Assembly: GCF_014650675.1 (NCBI RefSeq)
Contig: NZ_BMVK01000029.1
Coordinates: forward strand, 1-43,647
Direction: 5' to 3'
DNA: 43,647 bases
Source: Streptomyces anulatus
GTDB taxonomy: Bacteria; Actinomycetota; Actinomycetes; Streptomycetales; Streptomycetaceae
Shown here: positions 30,807 through 39,721 of the stretch, one piece after another
Layout: every line of letters starts with the position of its first letter
Numbering within the stretch: the stretch's first letter is position 1
Notes under the pieces: generated by a model
What the model saw: the letters and a program-made list of their open reading frames with translations, nothing else
What the model was told of the DNA's origin: nothing
Databases searched by the model: none
Program-made: the position numbers and the translations under genes

Positions 30807-33395
30807 GTGAGCGCCGTGGCGGCACCGGCCGCGCTCCCGCGCCCCCGTACTTTCGTTGGCGGGGCTGCGCGGCGTGGGCTGCGGTTGGTCCCGGCCGGGC
30901 CGGTCCCGAAGCTTGCGGCGGGTCATCCGCTGTCGCTCGGTCCGGACGCGCGCGCCCGGTTGGGTGGCGCGGTGCGGGCGCTGCTGGACACGGCCGGCTT
31001 GAACGGCGCGGCGGACGCGGTGCGGCTGGCGGTGCTGGTGCTGGCGTCGCGGACGCCGTCGGAGACGGGGGAGGTGGAGATCCGTACGGCGGAGCTGGGC
31101 CGGTGGATCGGGTTGTCGAGGTCGCGTACGGCTACGGCGGTTGTTCCGGCTCTGAAGAAGTCCGGGCTGGTCTCGGTGGTGACGGACGAGGGTGAGTTCG
31201 GGCAGGACGACGGGCTGGTGTGTCGGGTGCTGCCGATGTGGGCGGGCCAGGGCGTGGCGGGGCATCCGCTGAATCTGGCGAAGAAGGAGTTCGCGACGTT
31301 CTTGCGGCTGTTGGAGGCCGTGATGGCACCGGGGTGGGTTCACCGGGACGGGTCGGTCACTCCGGCCGGGCTGCTCGGGGCGCGTACGGGGCGGGGGGCG
31401 GCGACGGACCGGTTGGCGCTGCTGCTGCTGGTGCTGGAGGCGCGGGAAAACGGGTGGGTGCGGCAGTGCGGCGGGGCGGTGGATACCGGTCGTGGTCGTG
31501 CTGCGGCAACGCTGGCCCGGCTGCTGGGGTGCAAGGCGTCGGCGGGGGAGCGGGTGCTGGAGCGGCTGGAGAAGGTGGGGTTGGTGCTGCGGCCGCGGGC
31601 GAGGACTGCTTCCCGGCTGAACCAGCGCGGTCGGCTGGTAGTGCCGGCGGTGGCCGCCGCGCACGGCCGCAAGGTCGCGACAGGGGTCCAGGAGCAGGGC
31701 GCGGAAGATGAGGGGGCCGGTTTTTCAGACCCCGACGGTCCGGTAATGCCTGGTGAGTTCCCTGACTTTGATGGGTCGGCGCAGGTCAGCGACGTGGAAG
31801 GAGCCGGTGAGGAGGAGAGTTCCGACCCCGACCTTGCGGGAATCCTTCACGCTGATCACCCGCACGTGGGTACTCCGCTTGTTCCCCTGCGGCTTTCTGG
31901 TGGCTTTTCCGGCGAAGGCCGTGGGGGGCAGGGCCGTCCGCCGGAGCGCGCGTGCGCGGGCGAGGACCAGGCCGTCGACGGCGAGGACTCCGCTGCCGGT
32001 TCCGTGTCTGCGGTGGCTGAGGGCGGCCCGCTGCGCGGGGAAAAGCCGAAAGTTTCCCCGGTCGATGAGGGGGGTGAGAAGCGTGCTGCTGGTGCTGGTG
32101 CTGGTGCCGGTGTCCGGCCGACGGTCGTGGGCTGGGACAAGGCGCAGCAGCAGCGGAGGGTGGACCTGCCTGTGGATCTTCGCCTGCGGGTGGCTCTGGG
32201 GCCGGTGGTGTGGCTGTGGAAGCAGCTGTCCAGGTGGCAGCAGGACCAGGTGGAGGCTGCGGCGAAGGCCGAGTTGGCGCAGCTCGCGGGTCTGGGGCTG
32301 ACGCCCGAGGGAGCGCCGCAGCTGCTGGCCGGCCGGCTCACGGACCGCCTGGCCGAGACCGGCGGCGAGGCCTTGGTCAACGAGCCGTACGGGTGGCTGA
32401 TGAGCCGAGGCCTGGTGCGGCGGCCCGCGTGCTCGGACCCGCGTTGCGACGACGGCATCCGTCTGGACACCGGCGGCGATTGTGCGAGCTGCGGGAACGT
32501 GATCCACAGTCGGCGATCTCAGCGAACGCAGATCGCGGCGCAGATCGACCGAGATCTGCCTGCCCTCACCGAGGACGAGCGCCGGCGGCTCCTTGAGAGC
32601 AGACTGCGGGAGCAGGCTGCCATCGAAGCGCAGGACTTCGTTTGGCGAACGGAGCGGGCCCGCGCGGAGAAGGCCGAGCGTACTGCGGCTCGTGCGGCAT
32701 CCGCGGAACAGGCGGAGCGCGAGCGACAGGCCGCGGCCGCCGCTGAGGCGGCGCGCCGGATCCTGCCGTGCGGGGACTGTGGGCAGCAGCGGTCCGGCGG
32801 GCTGTGCGAGGCGTGTGGCTACCGGCGCCGGACCGAGGTGCTGATCGTGGAGACCGGGCGGGTCGCCGCCACCTGGTCCGCCGACCTGACCGACCCGGGC
32901 ACCGTCGGCGCCGTCACTGACGAGGTCCGCACCTCGCTGCTGACCGATATCACGAGGGCGCAGGACGAGGTCATGGCGATGATGGAGCCCGGCGAGCTGG
33001 ACGCGGACCCTGCCGGCGTCGACGCCGTACTCGCCTTCACCGCGCTCCAGACCGTGGAAGCGGCGCTGCCGGAGTACCGCAGCAGTGCCCTGGGACGGCT
33101 CGGGCGTACCAAGGAAGCCGACACAGAGGCGGCCCAGGCGTACCGGACCGAGCGGGGACGGCGCTGGTTCCAGCACAACCCGGACGGCGCGGACGCCGTC
33201 GCCGCCGCGACGAAAGCCGGTGACGCTGCCCGAGAGCGCACCGCGCAGCACCTGCTGGCGGTACGGCTGAAGCAGCTACGCGAGCAGGCCCTCGCCCGAA
33301 CCGGGACGGCCGTGGCAGCGCCGTGGAGGGACCGGCTGCCCGAACTCGCCGCGCGCCCGCTGGACGACGACGCCAACCCGATGGTGATCGCGTGA
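30807..33395 (+). CDS. Large winged-helix and zinc-finger protein, probable replication protein
   Basis: 862 aa from the GTG at 30807. Two helix-turn-helix or winged-helix modules can be seen: about 90-130 (RTAELGRWIGLSRSRTATAV) and 225-270 (AAATLARLLGCKASAGERVL, then GLVLRP). A disordered acidic region follows (290-430), then a helical domain (450-530), two zinc sites (CSDPRC...CASC near 541 and CGDCG...CEAC near 654) joined by an Arg/Glu coiled coil, and a helical end. It lies immediately behind the hairpin-rich region and is the only large DNA-binding protein outside the transfer operon, hence the proposed replication role. No polymerase, helicase or nuclease motif was seen, so it would act as an initiator. 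Not proven. Confidence 0.6.
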   Translation: MSAVAAPAALPRPRTFVGGAARRGLRLVPAGPVPKLAAGHPLSLGPDARARLGGAVRALLDTAGLNGAADAVRLAVLVLASRTPSETGEVEIRTAELGRWIGLSRSRTATAVVPALKKSGLVSVVTDEGEFGQDDGLVCRVLPMWAGQGVAGHPLNLAKKEFATFLRLLEAVMAPGWVHRDGSVTPAGLLGARTGRGAATDRLALLLLVLEARENGWVRQCGGAVDTGRGRAAATLARLLGCKASAGERVLERLEKVGLVLRPRARTASRLNQRGRLVVPAVAAAHGRKVATGVQEQGAEDEGAGFSDPDGPVMPGEFPDFDGSAQVSDVEGAGEEESSDPDLAGILHADHPHVGTPLVPLRLSGGFSGEGRGGQGRPPERACAGEDQAVDGEDSAAGSVSAVAEGGPLRGEKPKVSPVDEGGEKRAAGAGAGAGVRPTVVGWDKAQQQRRVDLPVDLRLRVALGPVVWLWKQLSRWQQDQVEAAAKAELAQLAGLGLTPEGAPQLLAGRLTDRLAETGGEALVNEPYGWLMSRGLVRRPACSDPRCDDGIRLDTGGDCASCGNVIHSRRSQRTQIAAQIDRDLPALTEDERRRLLESRLREQAAIEAQDFVWRTERARAEKAERTAARAASAEQAERERQAAAAAEAARRILPCGDCGQQRSGGLCEACGYRRRTEVLIVETGRVAATWSADLTDPGTVGAVTDEVRTSLLTDITRAQDEVMAMMEPGELDADPAGVDAVLAFTALQTVEAALPEYRSSALGRLGRTKEADTEAAQAYRTERGRRWFQHNPDGADAVAAATKAGDAARERTAQHLLAVRLKQLREQALARTGTAVAAPWRDRLPELAARPLDDDANPMVIA

Positions 33396-33417
33396 CCGAA
33401 CCGAGCGGCAGCCACCT

Positions 33418-34500
33418 CGCGCGCGCGGGGAGCAGGCCGCACGAAGGTCGTTGACAACGTACTTCGCGGGACCATCCCCGCTGGCGCGGGGAGCAGAGCG
33501 ACATCTACGCGGCCGTCGCGACGGCGCGGGGACCATCCCCGCTGGCGCGGGGAGCAGGGGTCCACGTTCAACACGGAGATCCGCGACCAGGGGCCATCCC
33601 CGCGGGTGCGGGGAGCAGACTGGGAACGGTGAATCAGACCGCGCGCCCTGGGGACCATCCCCGCGGGTGCGGGGACCAGTCGGGGCCCACGGAGGACCGG
33701 GGAGCAGATGTGCTTCGCGTTGAGGCCGTGCCGGTAGATGGGGCTATCTCCGCTGGTGCGGGGAGCAGCGAAACAGGGCGTACGCCGTCTGCCGGTCGTC
33801 GGGACCATCCCTGCGGGTGCGGGGAGCAGTGGGGGCCGATGGGATACAACCATCGGCCCCCGGGACCATCCCCGCACGTGCGGGGCGCAGTGCTCCGCCA
33901 CGTCCGCGTTCGTCAGCTCAGGGGGACCATCCCGCACGTGCGGGGAGCAGCACGACCGTGGCGGCCCGGGTGACGGGCAGCACCGGATCATCCCCGCGGG
34001 CGCGGGGAGCAGTCGCCGCCGAGCTGGGCGAGCTGCATGAGCTGGGGACCATCCCTGCGGGTGCGGGGAGCAGACGAGCACCGACGACCAGTCGGTGGCC
34101 AGGGAGGGACCAGTCCCGCGGGTGCGGGGAGCAGCCGGGTCGCGAGGCCGAGGCAGGACAGCAGGCGGGGCCATCCCCGCAGGCGCGGGGAGCAGTCCCA
34201 GGGTGTCAGAGTTGCTCCTCCACAAGGGGGACCATCCCCGCGGGCGCGGGGAGCAGGCCACAGCGCAGGCCGGTGCGTCCCGGGCGCAGGGACCGTCCCC
34301 GTGGGCGCGGGGAGCAGCGTAGGGCTGAGCGTCGGTCACTTTGTGTCTCCGGACCATCCCTGCATGTGCGGGGAGCGAAAATGCGTCCGGCGGTTTCGTC
34401 GGGTGGTGCGGGGACCATCTCTGCGGGCGCGGGGAGCAGGTCTTCTTCGCATCGCGCCAGGCCCGGCCCGCGGGACCATTCCGGCGGGGGCGGGGATGGT
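33418..34500 (-). CRISPR. CRISPR array A, decayed, without leader
   Basis: 17 full-length 29-bp repeats from 33468 to 34500 at 61-bp steps (32-bp spacers), plus truncated repeats ending at 33435 and 33707. On the plus strand repeats begin GGGACCATCCCC and end GGGGAGCAG. The reverse complement (CTGCTCCCC...GGGGATGGTCCC) is the type I-E form. Nearly every repeat differs, and those at 34350-34500 have lost the GCAG end. No leader follows. A deletion between 33680 and 33707 fused a spacer remnant to a repeat remnant. Direction is taken from arrays B-D. No cas gene is near. Confidence 0.95.
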
Positions 34501-34509
34501 CCGGCATGC

Positions 34510-35379
34510 CTAAAACAACCCGGGGTCTTCTTTGATGACCCGGGCAATAGTCCGACAGCTCGAAATGAAGTCGACCGCAGCTTCTGATGTGACGGTGTCG
34601 GGGTCATGCGCAGCTCTGTTACGCAGTCTCCTGAGCCGATCGTAGATATCGAAGATCTCGCTGGGTGCCCCTGCCGCGCGGAGCCTTTGCCGCATTAGCG
34701 TGCTGGTGCCGCCCCGAGGAGTTGATCCATGCAGGCTTCGGCTTCCCAGGCAGACCTTTTCCAGCCGCGCCCAAGCCGTGAGGACGGCCCCCGAAGGCGA
34801 AACAGCTGCGATCTCTAGAGGCTCGGAGAATGCGTCCATAGGCGCACGCAACGCCAACCACTCTGCTTCAGCGCTGCGAAGAGTTCCAGCACGCCTCCAC
34901 TCAGGGGTGGAGCAGTGCTGGTTGAGCATCCTGTCCGCTACGGTCTGCTCCGAACGTGGCTCCGGGCGCGGCTGCGGCTCCAGGTCCGGAGGGGGCTCCG
35001 GGTCCGAACGTGGCTCCGGGAGTGGCTCCGGGTCCGAACGTGGCTCCGGGTCTGGCTGCGGCTGCGAGTCCGGATCAGGGCGTGGCTCCGGCTCCGGGCC
35101 GTTGTCTACGGGCCCCTCTTCGCCGTTGTTTTCATTTATCCCTTGTGTCGCGGTGATCTCTTCAGCTTCATCGCGTACATCACGTGCTTCTTCCGCGAAC
35201 TCTGCCGTTCCGGCCATGGTTTCTAGCCTTGAGAGCCGCCCTATGGCCTTGCTGATCGGGGCACGCAAACCCAACACAAGGGTCACTGTGGCAGCCGGCC
35301 ACACGAGAACCTGCACGAACTTGAGCACCAACTCCGCAATTTCCACGTGCTCATCGTGTCGCAGCTTGGACAGAACCAT
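34510..35379 (-). CDS. Membrane-anchored protein with HEPN-type RNase motif
   Basis: 289 aa from the ATG at 35379 (a GTG at 35346 is also possible; neither has a good ribosome site). A single membrane helix at about 17-38 is followed by an acidic coiled coil (50-75), a linker of some 60 residues built from PEP/PDP/RSDPEP repeats, and a helical C-terminal domain. The C-terminus has RNRAAH (253-258), fitting the Rx4H catalytic motif of HEPN ribonucleases, and the following DPDTVTSEAAVDFISSC matches DUF4145-like HEPN proteins. Such proteins often act in toxin-antitoxin or phage defence. The gene ends ten bases from CRISPR array A. RNase activity is inferred from the motif only. Confidence 0.75.
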   Translation of the reverse strand: MVLSKLRHDEHVEIAELVLKFVQVLVWPAATVTLVLGLRAPISKAIGRLSRLETMAGTAEFAEEARDVRDEAEEITATQGINENNGEEGPVDNGPEPEPRPDPDSQPQPDPEPRSDPEPLPEPRSDPEPPPDLEPQPRPEPRSEQTVADRMLNQHCSTPEWRRAGTLRSAEAEWLALRAPMDAFSEPLEIAAVSPSGAVLTAWARLEKVCLGSRSLHGSTPRGGTSTLMRQRLRAAGAPSEIFDIYDRLRRLRNRAAHDPDTVTSEAAVDFISSCRTIARVIKEDPGLF

Positions 35380-35474
35380 CGGTCTATGCGTGCGGTCGTG
35401 ACCTACACGAGACCATTCCCCCACCGCGAGGCGACCAATCCCAGACCACCGCGGCGAGGGGGCGGCCCGTGCCC

Positions 35475-35927
35475 ATGGGCCGACCCATCACTGATACAGA
35501 CCGGCGAGCGGTACGCCGCCACCACGCCGAGGGCATGTCCCGCAACGACATCGCACGGCAGATCAAGCGCAGCGCCTCCACAGTCTCGAAGCTGGCCGCC
35601 GAGATGGGGCTTTCAGCTTCAACCGCGCCGCCGAAGTCGCCACCGCAACAGCCGTACGTAGAGGGCACCTTGACTCCCGGTGCCACCGAGATGGCGCACC
35701 GCCTCCACGACGTGGGCGAACGTGAACTCGGCAGGATGACCACCCCCACGCTCTACTGGGAGTGGGGCAGTAAGGACCACACCTGCGCGCAAAAGGAGCA
35801 GCCCGAACCGACGCCGGCCAGCCGTCGCACGATGATGGCCACCGCCGGGGCGCTCGACTCTCTCAGGCTGCTGCCGCCGAAGACCGACCCCGGCGAGCAG
35901 GGCCGGAGCGTGGTGTCGGCGAGCTGA
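35475..35927 (+). CDS. Helix-turn-helix protein
   Basis: 150 aa (MGRPITDTDRRAVRRHHAEG...), with a Hin/resolvase-type helix-turn-helix at about 5-45 (NDIARQIKRSASTVSKLAAE). The rest is short helices with a Cys near 104 and a disordered end. It resembles small DNA-binding proteins of actinobacteriophages, such as terminase-small-subunit-like or excision proteins; the exact class is unclear. It is divergent from the HEPN gene. The ATG at 35475 or the GTG at 35469 are both possible. Its stop shares bases with the next start (TGATG). Confidence 0.65.
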   Translation: MGRPITDTDRRAVRRHHAEGMSRNDIARQIKRSASTVSKLAAEMGLSASTAPPKSPPQQPYVEGTLTPGATEMAHRLHDVGERELGRMTTPTLYWEWGSKDHTCAQKEQPEPTPASRRTMMATAGALDSLRLLPPKTDPGEQGRSVVSAS

Positions 35928-36283
35928 TGGCGGGACTGGCCCGGGACTACGGGGAACGCCACGGCGGGCCGCTGCCGGATGCCGACGACGACCAGGCGAC
36001 CGCCGTCGGGCTGCCCGTCTACTGCACCGCACGGGACGCGGGCGGAGACCCTGACGCCCCGCACGTGGAGCCTGGCTCCTCTTCGAGGACGAAGGCGGCT
36101 TTTCCACCCCCGCGCGAGTGGGTAGCAGAGCAGGTTCCGCAGGGGCTTGGCGACCTACGGGGGACCGTCCCCGCGGGTGCCGGGAGCAGCTCGCGCAGCT
36201 GTGTGGCCGGGGCCCGGACTGGGGGCCATCCCCGCGGGTGCAGGCAGCAGTCGGCGTACACGTACGGGCCGCGACCCCCGTAG
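35927..36283 (+). CDS. Open frame running into CRISPR array B (likely truncated gene)
   Basis: ATG at 35927 coupled to the preceding stop (TGATG). The first 60 residues (MAGLARDYGERHGGPLPDAD and DQATAVGLPVYCTARDAGGD) look gene-like. The frame then enters the decayed first repeat of array B and reads repeats until a stop, so only the first part can be genuine. Probably the remains of a two-gene phage-like module cut by array growth or recombination. Confidence 0.35.
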   Translation: MAGLARDYGERHGGPLPDADDDQATAVGLPVYCTARDAGGDPDAPHVEPGSSSRTKAAFPPPREWVAEQVPQGLGDLRGTVPAGAGSSSRSCVAGARTGGHPRGCRQQSAYTYGPRPP

Positions 36284-36793
36284 GGACCATCCCCGCAGGC
36301 GGGGGGAGCAGTAGAGCGTCGGCCGGCAGGCGTTGTACCGCTCGGGGCCATCCCCGCGGGCGCGGGGAGCAGGCGGTGTGGAGCACGGGGCCGAGCTGCT
36401 CGGCGGGACCATCCCCGCGGGCGCGGGGAGCCGTACTTCGGCAAGGTGTCGGACGATCCGTACAGGGGACCATCCCCGCAGGCGCGGGGAGCAGCTCGGG
36501 TTCCCGGATCCGGTCGCGGAGCTGCCGGGACCATCCCCGCGGGCGCGGGGAGCAGCCCTCTACTTCGCCATCGTCCTCAAGGGGACCATCCCCGCGGGCG
36601 CGGGGAGCAGAGGCCGGTGAAGGCCCGGCATCTGAAGCTGGAGGGACCATCCCCGCGGGCGCGGGGAGCAGCCGGGGGCCCGTGCCCGTGCCCGTACGGC
36701 GGCGGGACCATCCCCGCGGGCGCGGGGAGCAGGCCTTCCAGCAGCCGTACGTGCTGGGTGAGCCGGGACCATCCCCGCGGGCGCGGGGAGCAG
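36100..36793 (-). CRISPR. CRISPR array B with leader
   Basis: 12 repeats: a badly decayed one at 36100-36128, then starts at 36161, 36222, 36283, 36344, 36405, 36466, 36527, 36582, 36643, 36704 and 36765. Repeats next to the leader (right) are uniform, with GCGGGCGC in the centre; those to the left vary. One spacer (36556-36581) is 26 bp instead of 32. Read leftward from the leader at 36794. Confidence 0.97.
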
Positions 36794-36910
36794 ACTTTCT
36801 GACCTGCAGCGTTACAGTGGGAACGCGTGATTCTCGAGCACTTTCACCGAATCCGACAAATCGGCCCTCAGTTCTCAACTGCCGTGACGACAAGGCTATC
36901 TCTGGCACCG
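36794..36910 (-). promoter_or_regulatory. CRISPR leader of array B
   Basis: About 117 bp sharing long blocks with the leaders of arrays C and D (for example GATTCTCGAGCACTTTCACC and CTGACCTGCAGC), but diverging after about 36910. As in type I-E loci, it should carry the array promoter and the integration site for new spacers. Confidence 0.8.
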
Positions 36911-36967
36911 GTCTCAACGACGCGATGCCGCCCGCTGCTCGGTCTCATCCGCGTTCGGGCAGGGCTC

Positions 36968-37843
36968 TCAGGCCCGCGAGGGTGCCAACCACCGTTCTGC
37001 GCGGCTCTGCTTGTCGGAGTCTCCGGAACGGCGGGCGTGCGCCAGCAGCCTGGCGCGCAATGGTTCGGGCAGGCCGGCAACATCGCGCTTCTGATGCGGG
37101 CGGGTCCTCCAGCCCACGAGATGCCGCACAGCCCCGGCGTCGTGCCGCTCTCCAGCCCGTGAGTCGGCCAGCCCTGCGAGCAGCTCGGCGATCGGAACCC
37201 TGCGAAGAAGCTCGCCAGGTACGCCCTCGTGAACGGGGTAGCCGGAGCACCGCCCGCTGCCGGAGCCGTACCAGTCGAGCAGGGCCAGCACCCGCTCCAA
37301 CGGGTCAGGGAATGCCAGCTGTAGTCGGTCCGTGAGTTCCGCGAGCAGTTCGGGGGAGGGTGCTCCGCCGGTCCGGGAGAGGGCGAGGATCCGGTCGGCG
37401 GCCCCGTCGAGTCCGGCGGGAATCGCGGCCAGCCAGGTGCGCTCCTCCGCCGTTCTTTCCTCCGCTCGATGCCGGTCGGCCACGAACTGCCGCATCGGGC
37501 CAGGCATGCCATGGCCGTCCAACCAGGCCAGAAGCAGGAGGCCGTCAACAAGGACGGCGTCGCTCTCCCACTGCCCCCACCTCAGCGTCGCCCCGTGGTG
37601 CAGGACAACGTCTGCAAGTCGCTCACCGCCGGGGTCGAGCACCTCGAAGCGGACGTCCCCGAGACACATGCAGCGAGACCCAACCAGCGATTCCACGCCC
37701 ATGGCCGCCCTGAGCTGACCCATCTCGGCCGGATCGGCGAGGTCCACCCAGATCTCCCCGTCCCCGCCGAACCCGCTCACCGGACTTATCCGGACCATGT
37801 GCGCCTGCTGCAGCACGCTGTCCAGAGCTGTCATACCGTCCAT
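36968..37843 (-). CDS. Hypothetical protein between CRISPR arrays B and C
   Basis: 291 aa from the ATG at 37843, with GGAGG nine bases upstream. The N-terminal 110 residues are beta-rich (VRISPVSGFGGDGEIWVDLA, then RFEVLDPGGERLADVVLHHG), the remainder helical with Arg-rich parts. No known motif found; similar sequences may occur in Streptomyces genomes. Its 3' end faces the leader of array B. No evidence ties it to CRISPR function beyond position. Confidence 0.72.
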   Translation of the reverse strand: MDGMTALDSVLQQAHMVRISPVSGFGGDGEIWVDLADPAEMGQLRAAMGVESLVGSRCMCLGDVRFEVLDPGGERLADVVLHHGATLRWGQWESDAVLVDGLLLLAWLDGHGMPGPMRQFVADRHRAEERTAEERTWLAAIPAGLDGAADRILALSRTGGAPSPELLAELTDRLQLAFPDPLERVLALLDWYGSGSGRCSGYPVHEGVPGELLRRVPIAELLAGLADSRAGERHDAGAVRHLVGWRTRPHQKRDVAGLPEPLRARLLAHARRSGDSDKQSRAERWLAPSRA

Positions 37844-38005
37844 GAACCAGTCCCTCCCGCCGGGGCCTCAGGTGCACAGCCCGCCCGATTCCACCGCAGC
37901 GTCCGACCGCATCGCAACCCCGTGCCCGCACGCACAGTTCAGGCAACACCCTAGGTAAACAGGGTGGCGCCATTCTGGAAGGACCAGAAAGGGGTTAGGC
38001 ATGAC

Positions 38006-38949
38006 GGGACCATCCCCGCACGCGCGGGGAGCAGCCGCCTGCCTTCGCTCCCGAAGAACTGCGCTGGGGACCATCCCCGCGGGCGCGGGGAGCAGCGGGC
38101 CCGGCAGTTGTGAGCGTTGGTGGGGATGGGACCATCCCCGCGGGCGCGGGGAGCAGCATTCGGATGGCGATCTCATCCCGTACGTGGTGGGACCATCCCC
38201 GCGGGCGCGGGGAGCAGGTGTTGCTCCCCTCGGACACCGAGGAAGCCGAGGGACCATCCCCGCGAGCGCGGGGAGCAGTCGGCGCGGATCGCGGCCCGGC
38301 CGGTGCGGACGGGACCATCCCCGCGGGCGCGGGAAGCAGCGACGATCTGGGCGACTCTGGCATCGGCCATGGGGACCATCCCCGCGGGCGCGGGGAGCAG
38401 GAAGCGAAGGTCAAGGCTGCGTCCACCGCGACGGGACCATCCCCGCGGGCGCGGGGAGCAGAGGATCAGGACGGTCGGGCCGAGCGCCTGCCCGGGACCA
38501 TCCCCGCGGGCGCGGGGAGCAGTGCATGAGCGCCACCGACATGCGCTGAAGGACGGGACCATCCCCGCGGGCGCGGGGAGCAGCGTCCCCTGGATCGCGT
38601 CCATGAGCGTGGCCAGGGACCATCCCCGCGGGCGCGGGGAGCAGGTCTCGCTTGCCGGGGCGGGAGTATGCCCGTTGGGACCATCCCCGCGGGCGCGGGG
38701 AGCAGCTGGTACGCCCCTCCGGAAACCACGTGTCGGTGGGACCATCCCCGCGGGCGCGGGGAGCAGGGCCTTTCAGGCGTTCGGGTGGGTAGCGGGTCGG
38801 GACCATCCCCGCGGGCGCAGGGAGCAGCGAAGAACGCCCCGCCGGTAATCCGGCGGGGCGGGACCATCCCCGCGGGCGCGGGGAGCAGGAGACGACCGCC
38901 TTGTGCAGCCACTCGAAGAGGGGACCATCCCCGCGGGCGCGGGGAGCAG
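38006..38949 (-). CRISPR. CRISPR array C with leader, well preserved
   Basis: 16 repeats at exact 61-bp steps from 38006 to 38921 and 15 spacers of 32 bp. Almost all repeats are identical; the leftmost has CACGC in the centre, and single changes occur at 38250 and 38799. The regularity and intact leader suggest this array grew most recently. The spacer at 38828-38859 is itself a hairpin. Confidence 0.98.
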
Positions 38950-39104
38950 ACTTCCTGACCTGCAGCGTTACAGCGGGAAAGCGTGATTCTCGAGCACTTT
39001 CACCGAATCCGACATATCGACCATCAGATTTCTCCTGCCGTGTCGACAAGACTATCCCCAGCACCCGGCGAACAGTTCTGGTCCCGCCAGGTAATCGCGC
39101 CTCT
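38950..39104 (-). promoter_or_regulatory. CRISPR leader of array C
   Basis: 155 bp that match the leader of array D along its whole length with few changes, ending at ATCGCGCCTCT. Similar to leader B over the first 117 bp. Confidence 0.85.
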
Positions 39105-39138
39105 ACGATGGGTACCCGCGCCGATCCTGGGAGCACTC

Positions 39139-39609
39139 GTGCTGGATCACACACCGGACTACCCGCCGAAGACTCCACCACCGCCGAAGCGACCTGTACA
39201 GCCGCCGCGTCCTGAAACGAGCCTGGAAGGAACGGCGCGGGCTCGGATGCTGGTACGGAACCGGCGGTCGGCGAACTGGTCGCTCGAGGCAGCTGCCTGG
39301 TCGCCGAAGAAGGCCTGCAGCAATGTCGTGCGCCAGCTGCACGATTGGGGATACCGAGAGGCCGACCAAGCTGCGGGCGACCTGACGGAGGCGTTGATGC
39401 GGGCCGCGGTCGCCGATGGCGGCCGGCGAGTGTCCCTACACCTCGCGGACCAGAACCGGCAGGCGCTGATCGTCGCCCTGTCCCACCGGCCAGGTCTCGC
39501 GGTCGCGGACACAGCCGTCCTTGCGGAACTGACCAGCCTGGGCGCGGTCTCGTGCGGAACCGACACCGCAGAAGACGGCCGCAGGATGTGGGCGGTACTC
39601 GACCTGTAG
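39139..39609 (+). CDS. Degenerate HATPase-like (anti-sigma-type) protein
   Basis: 156 aa from the GTG at 39139 with GGGAG upstream; the open frame continues into the CRISPR leader, which is not coding. After a Pro-rich start, the core (ARMLVRNRRSANWSLEAAAW, VVRQLHDWGYREADQAAGDL, TEALMRAAVADGGRRVSLHL) follows the layout of the SpoIIAB/RsbW-like ATP-binding proteins frequent in Streptomyces. The expected ExxxNA motif is replaced by TEALMRA, so ATP binding may be lost. It lies between the leader of array C and array D. Confidence 0.6.
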   Translation: MLDHTPDYPPKTPPPPKRPVQPPRPETSLEGTARARMLVRNRRSANWSLEAAAWSPKKACSNVVRQLHDWGYREADQAAGDLTEALMRAAVADGGRRVSLHLADQNRQALIVALSHRPGLAVADTAVLAELTSLGAVSCGTDTAEDGRRMWAVLDL

Positions 39610-39721
39610 AACGCGGGAATCCACCGGGCTCCCACTCCATGGTGCGGAGAGAAGTCCGTGAGCGGGCCTGCAGCGACTCGGCCACGGAGCAGGGCAGGTT
39701 CGTACTCGGACTGGGTCGGGT

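Noticed and set aside
35475..35927. Helix-turn-helix gene as a CRISPR adaptation or Cas protein
   Set aside because: No Cas1, Cas2 or Cascade motifs; it looks like a phage-type small DNA-binding protein.
36019..36802. Many open frames across the arrays with repeated PAPAGMVP, PRARGDGP or SPRPRGWS peptides
   Set aside because: These are translations of the 29-bp CRISPR repeats and their spacers in various frames, with a 61-bp period and no ribosome sites. The same holds in arrays A, C, D and F.
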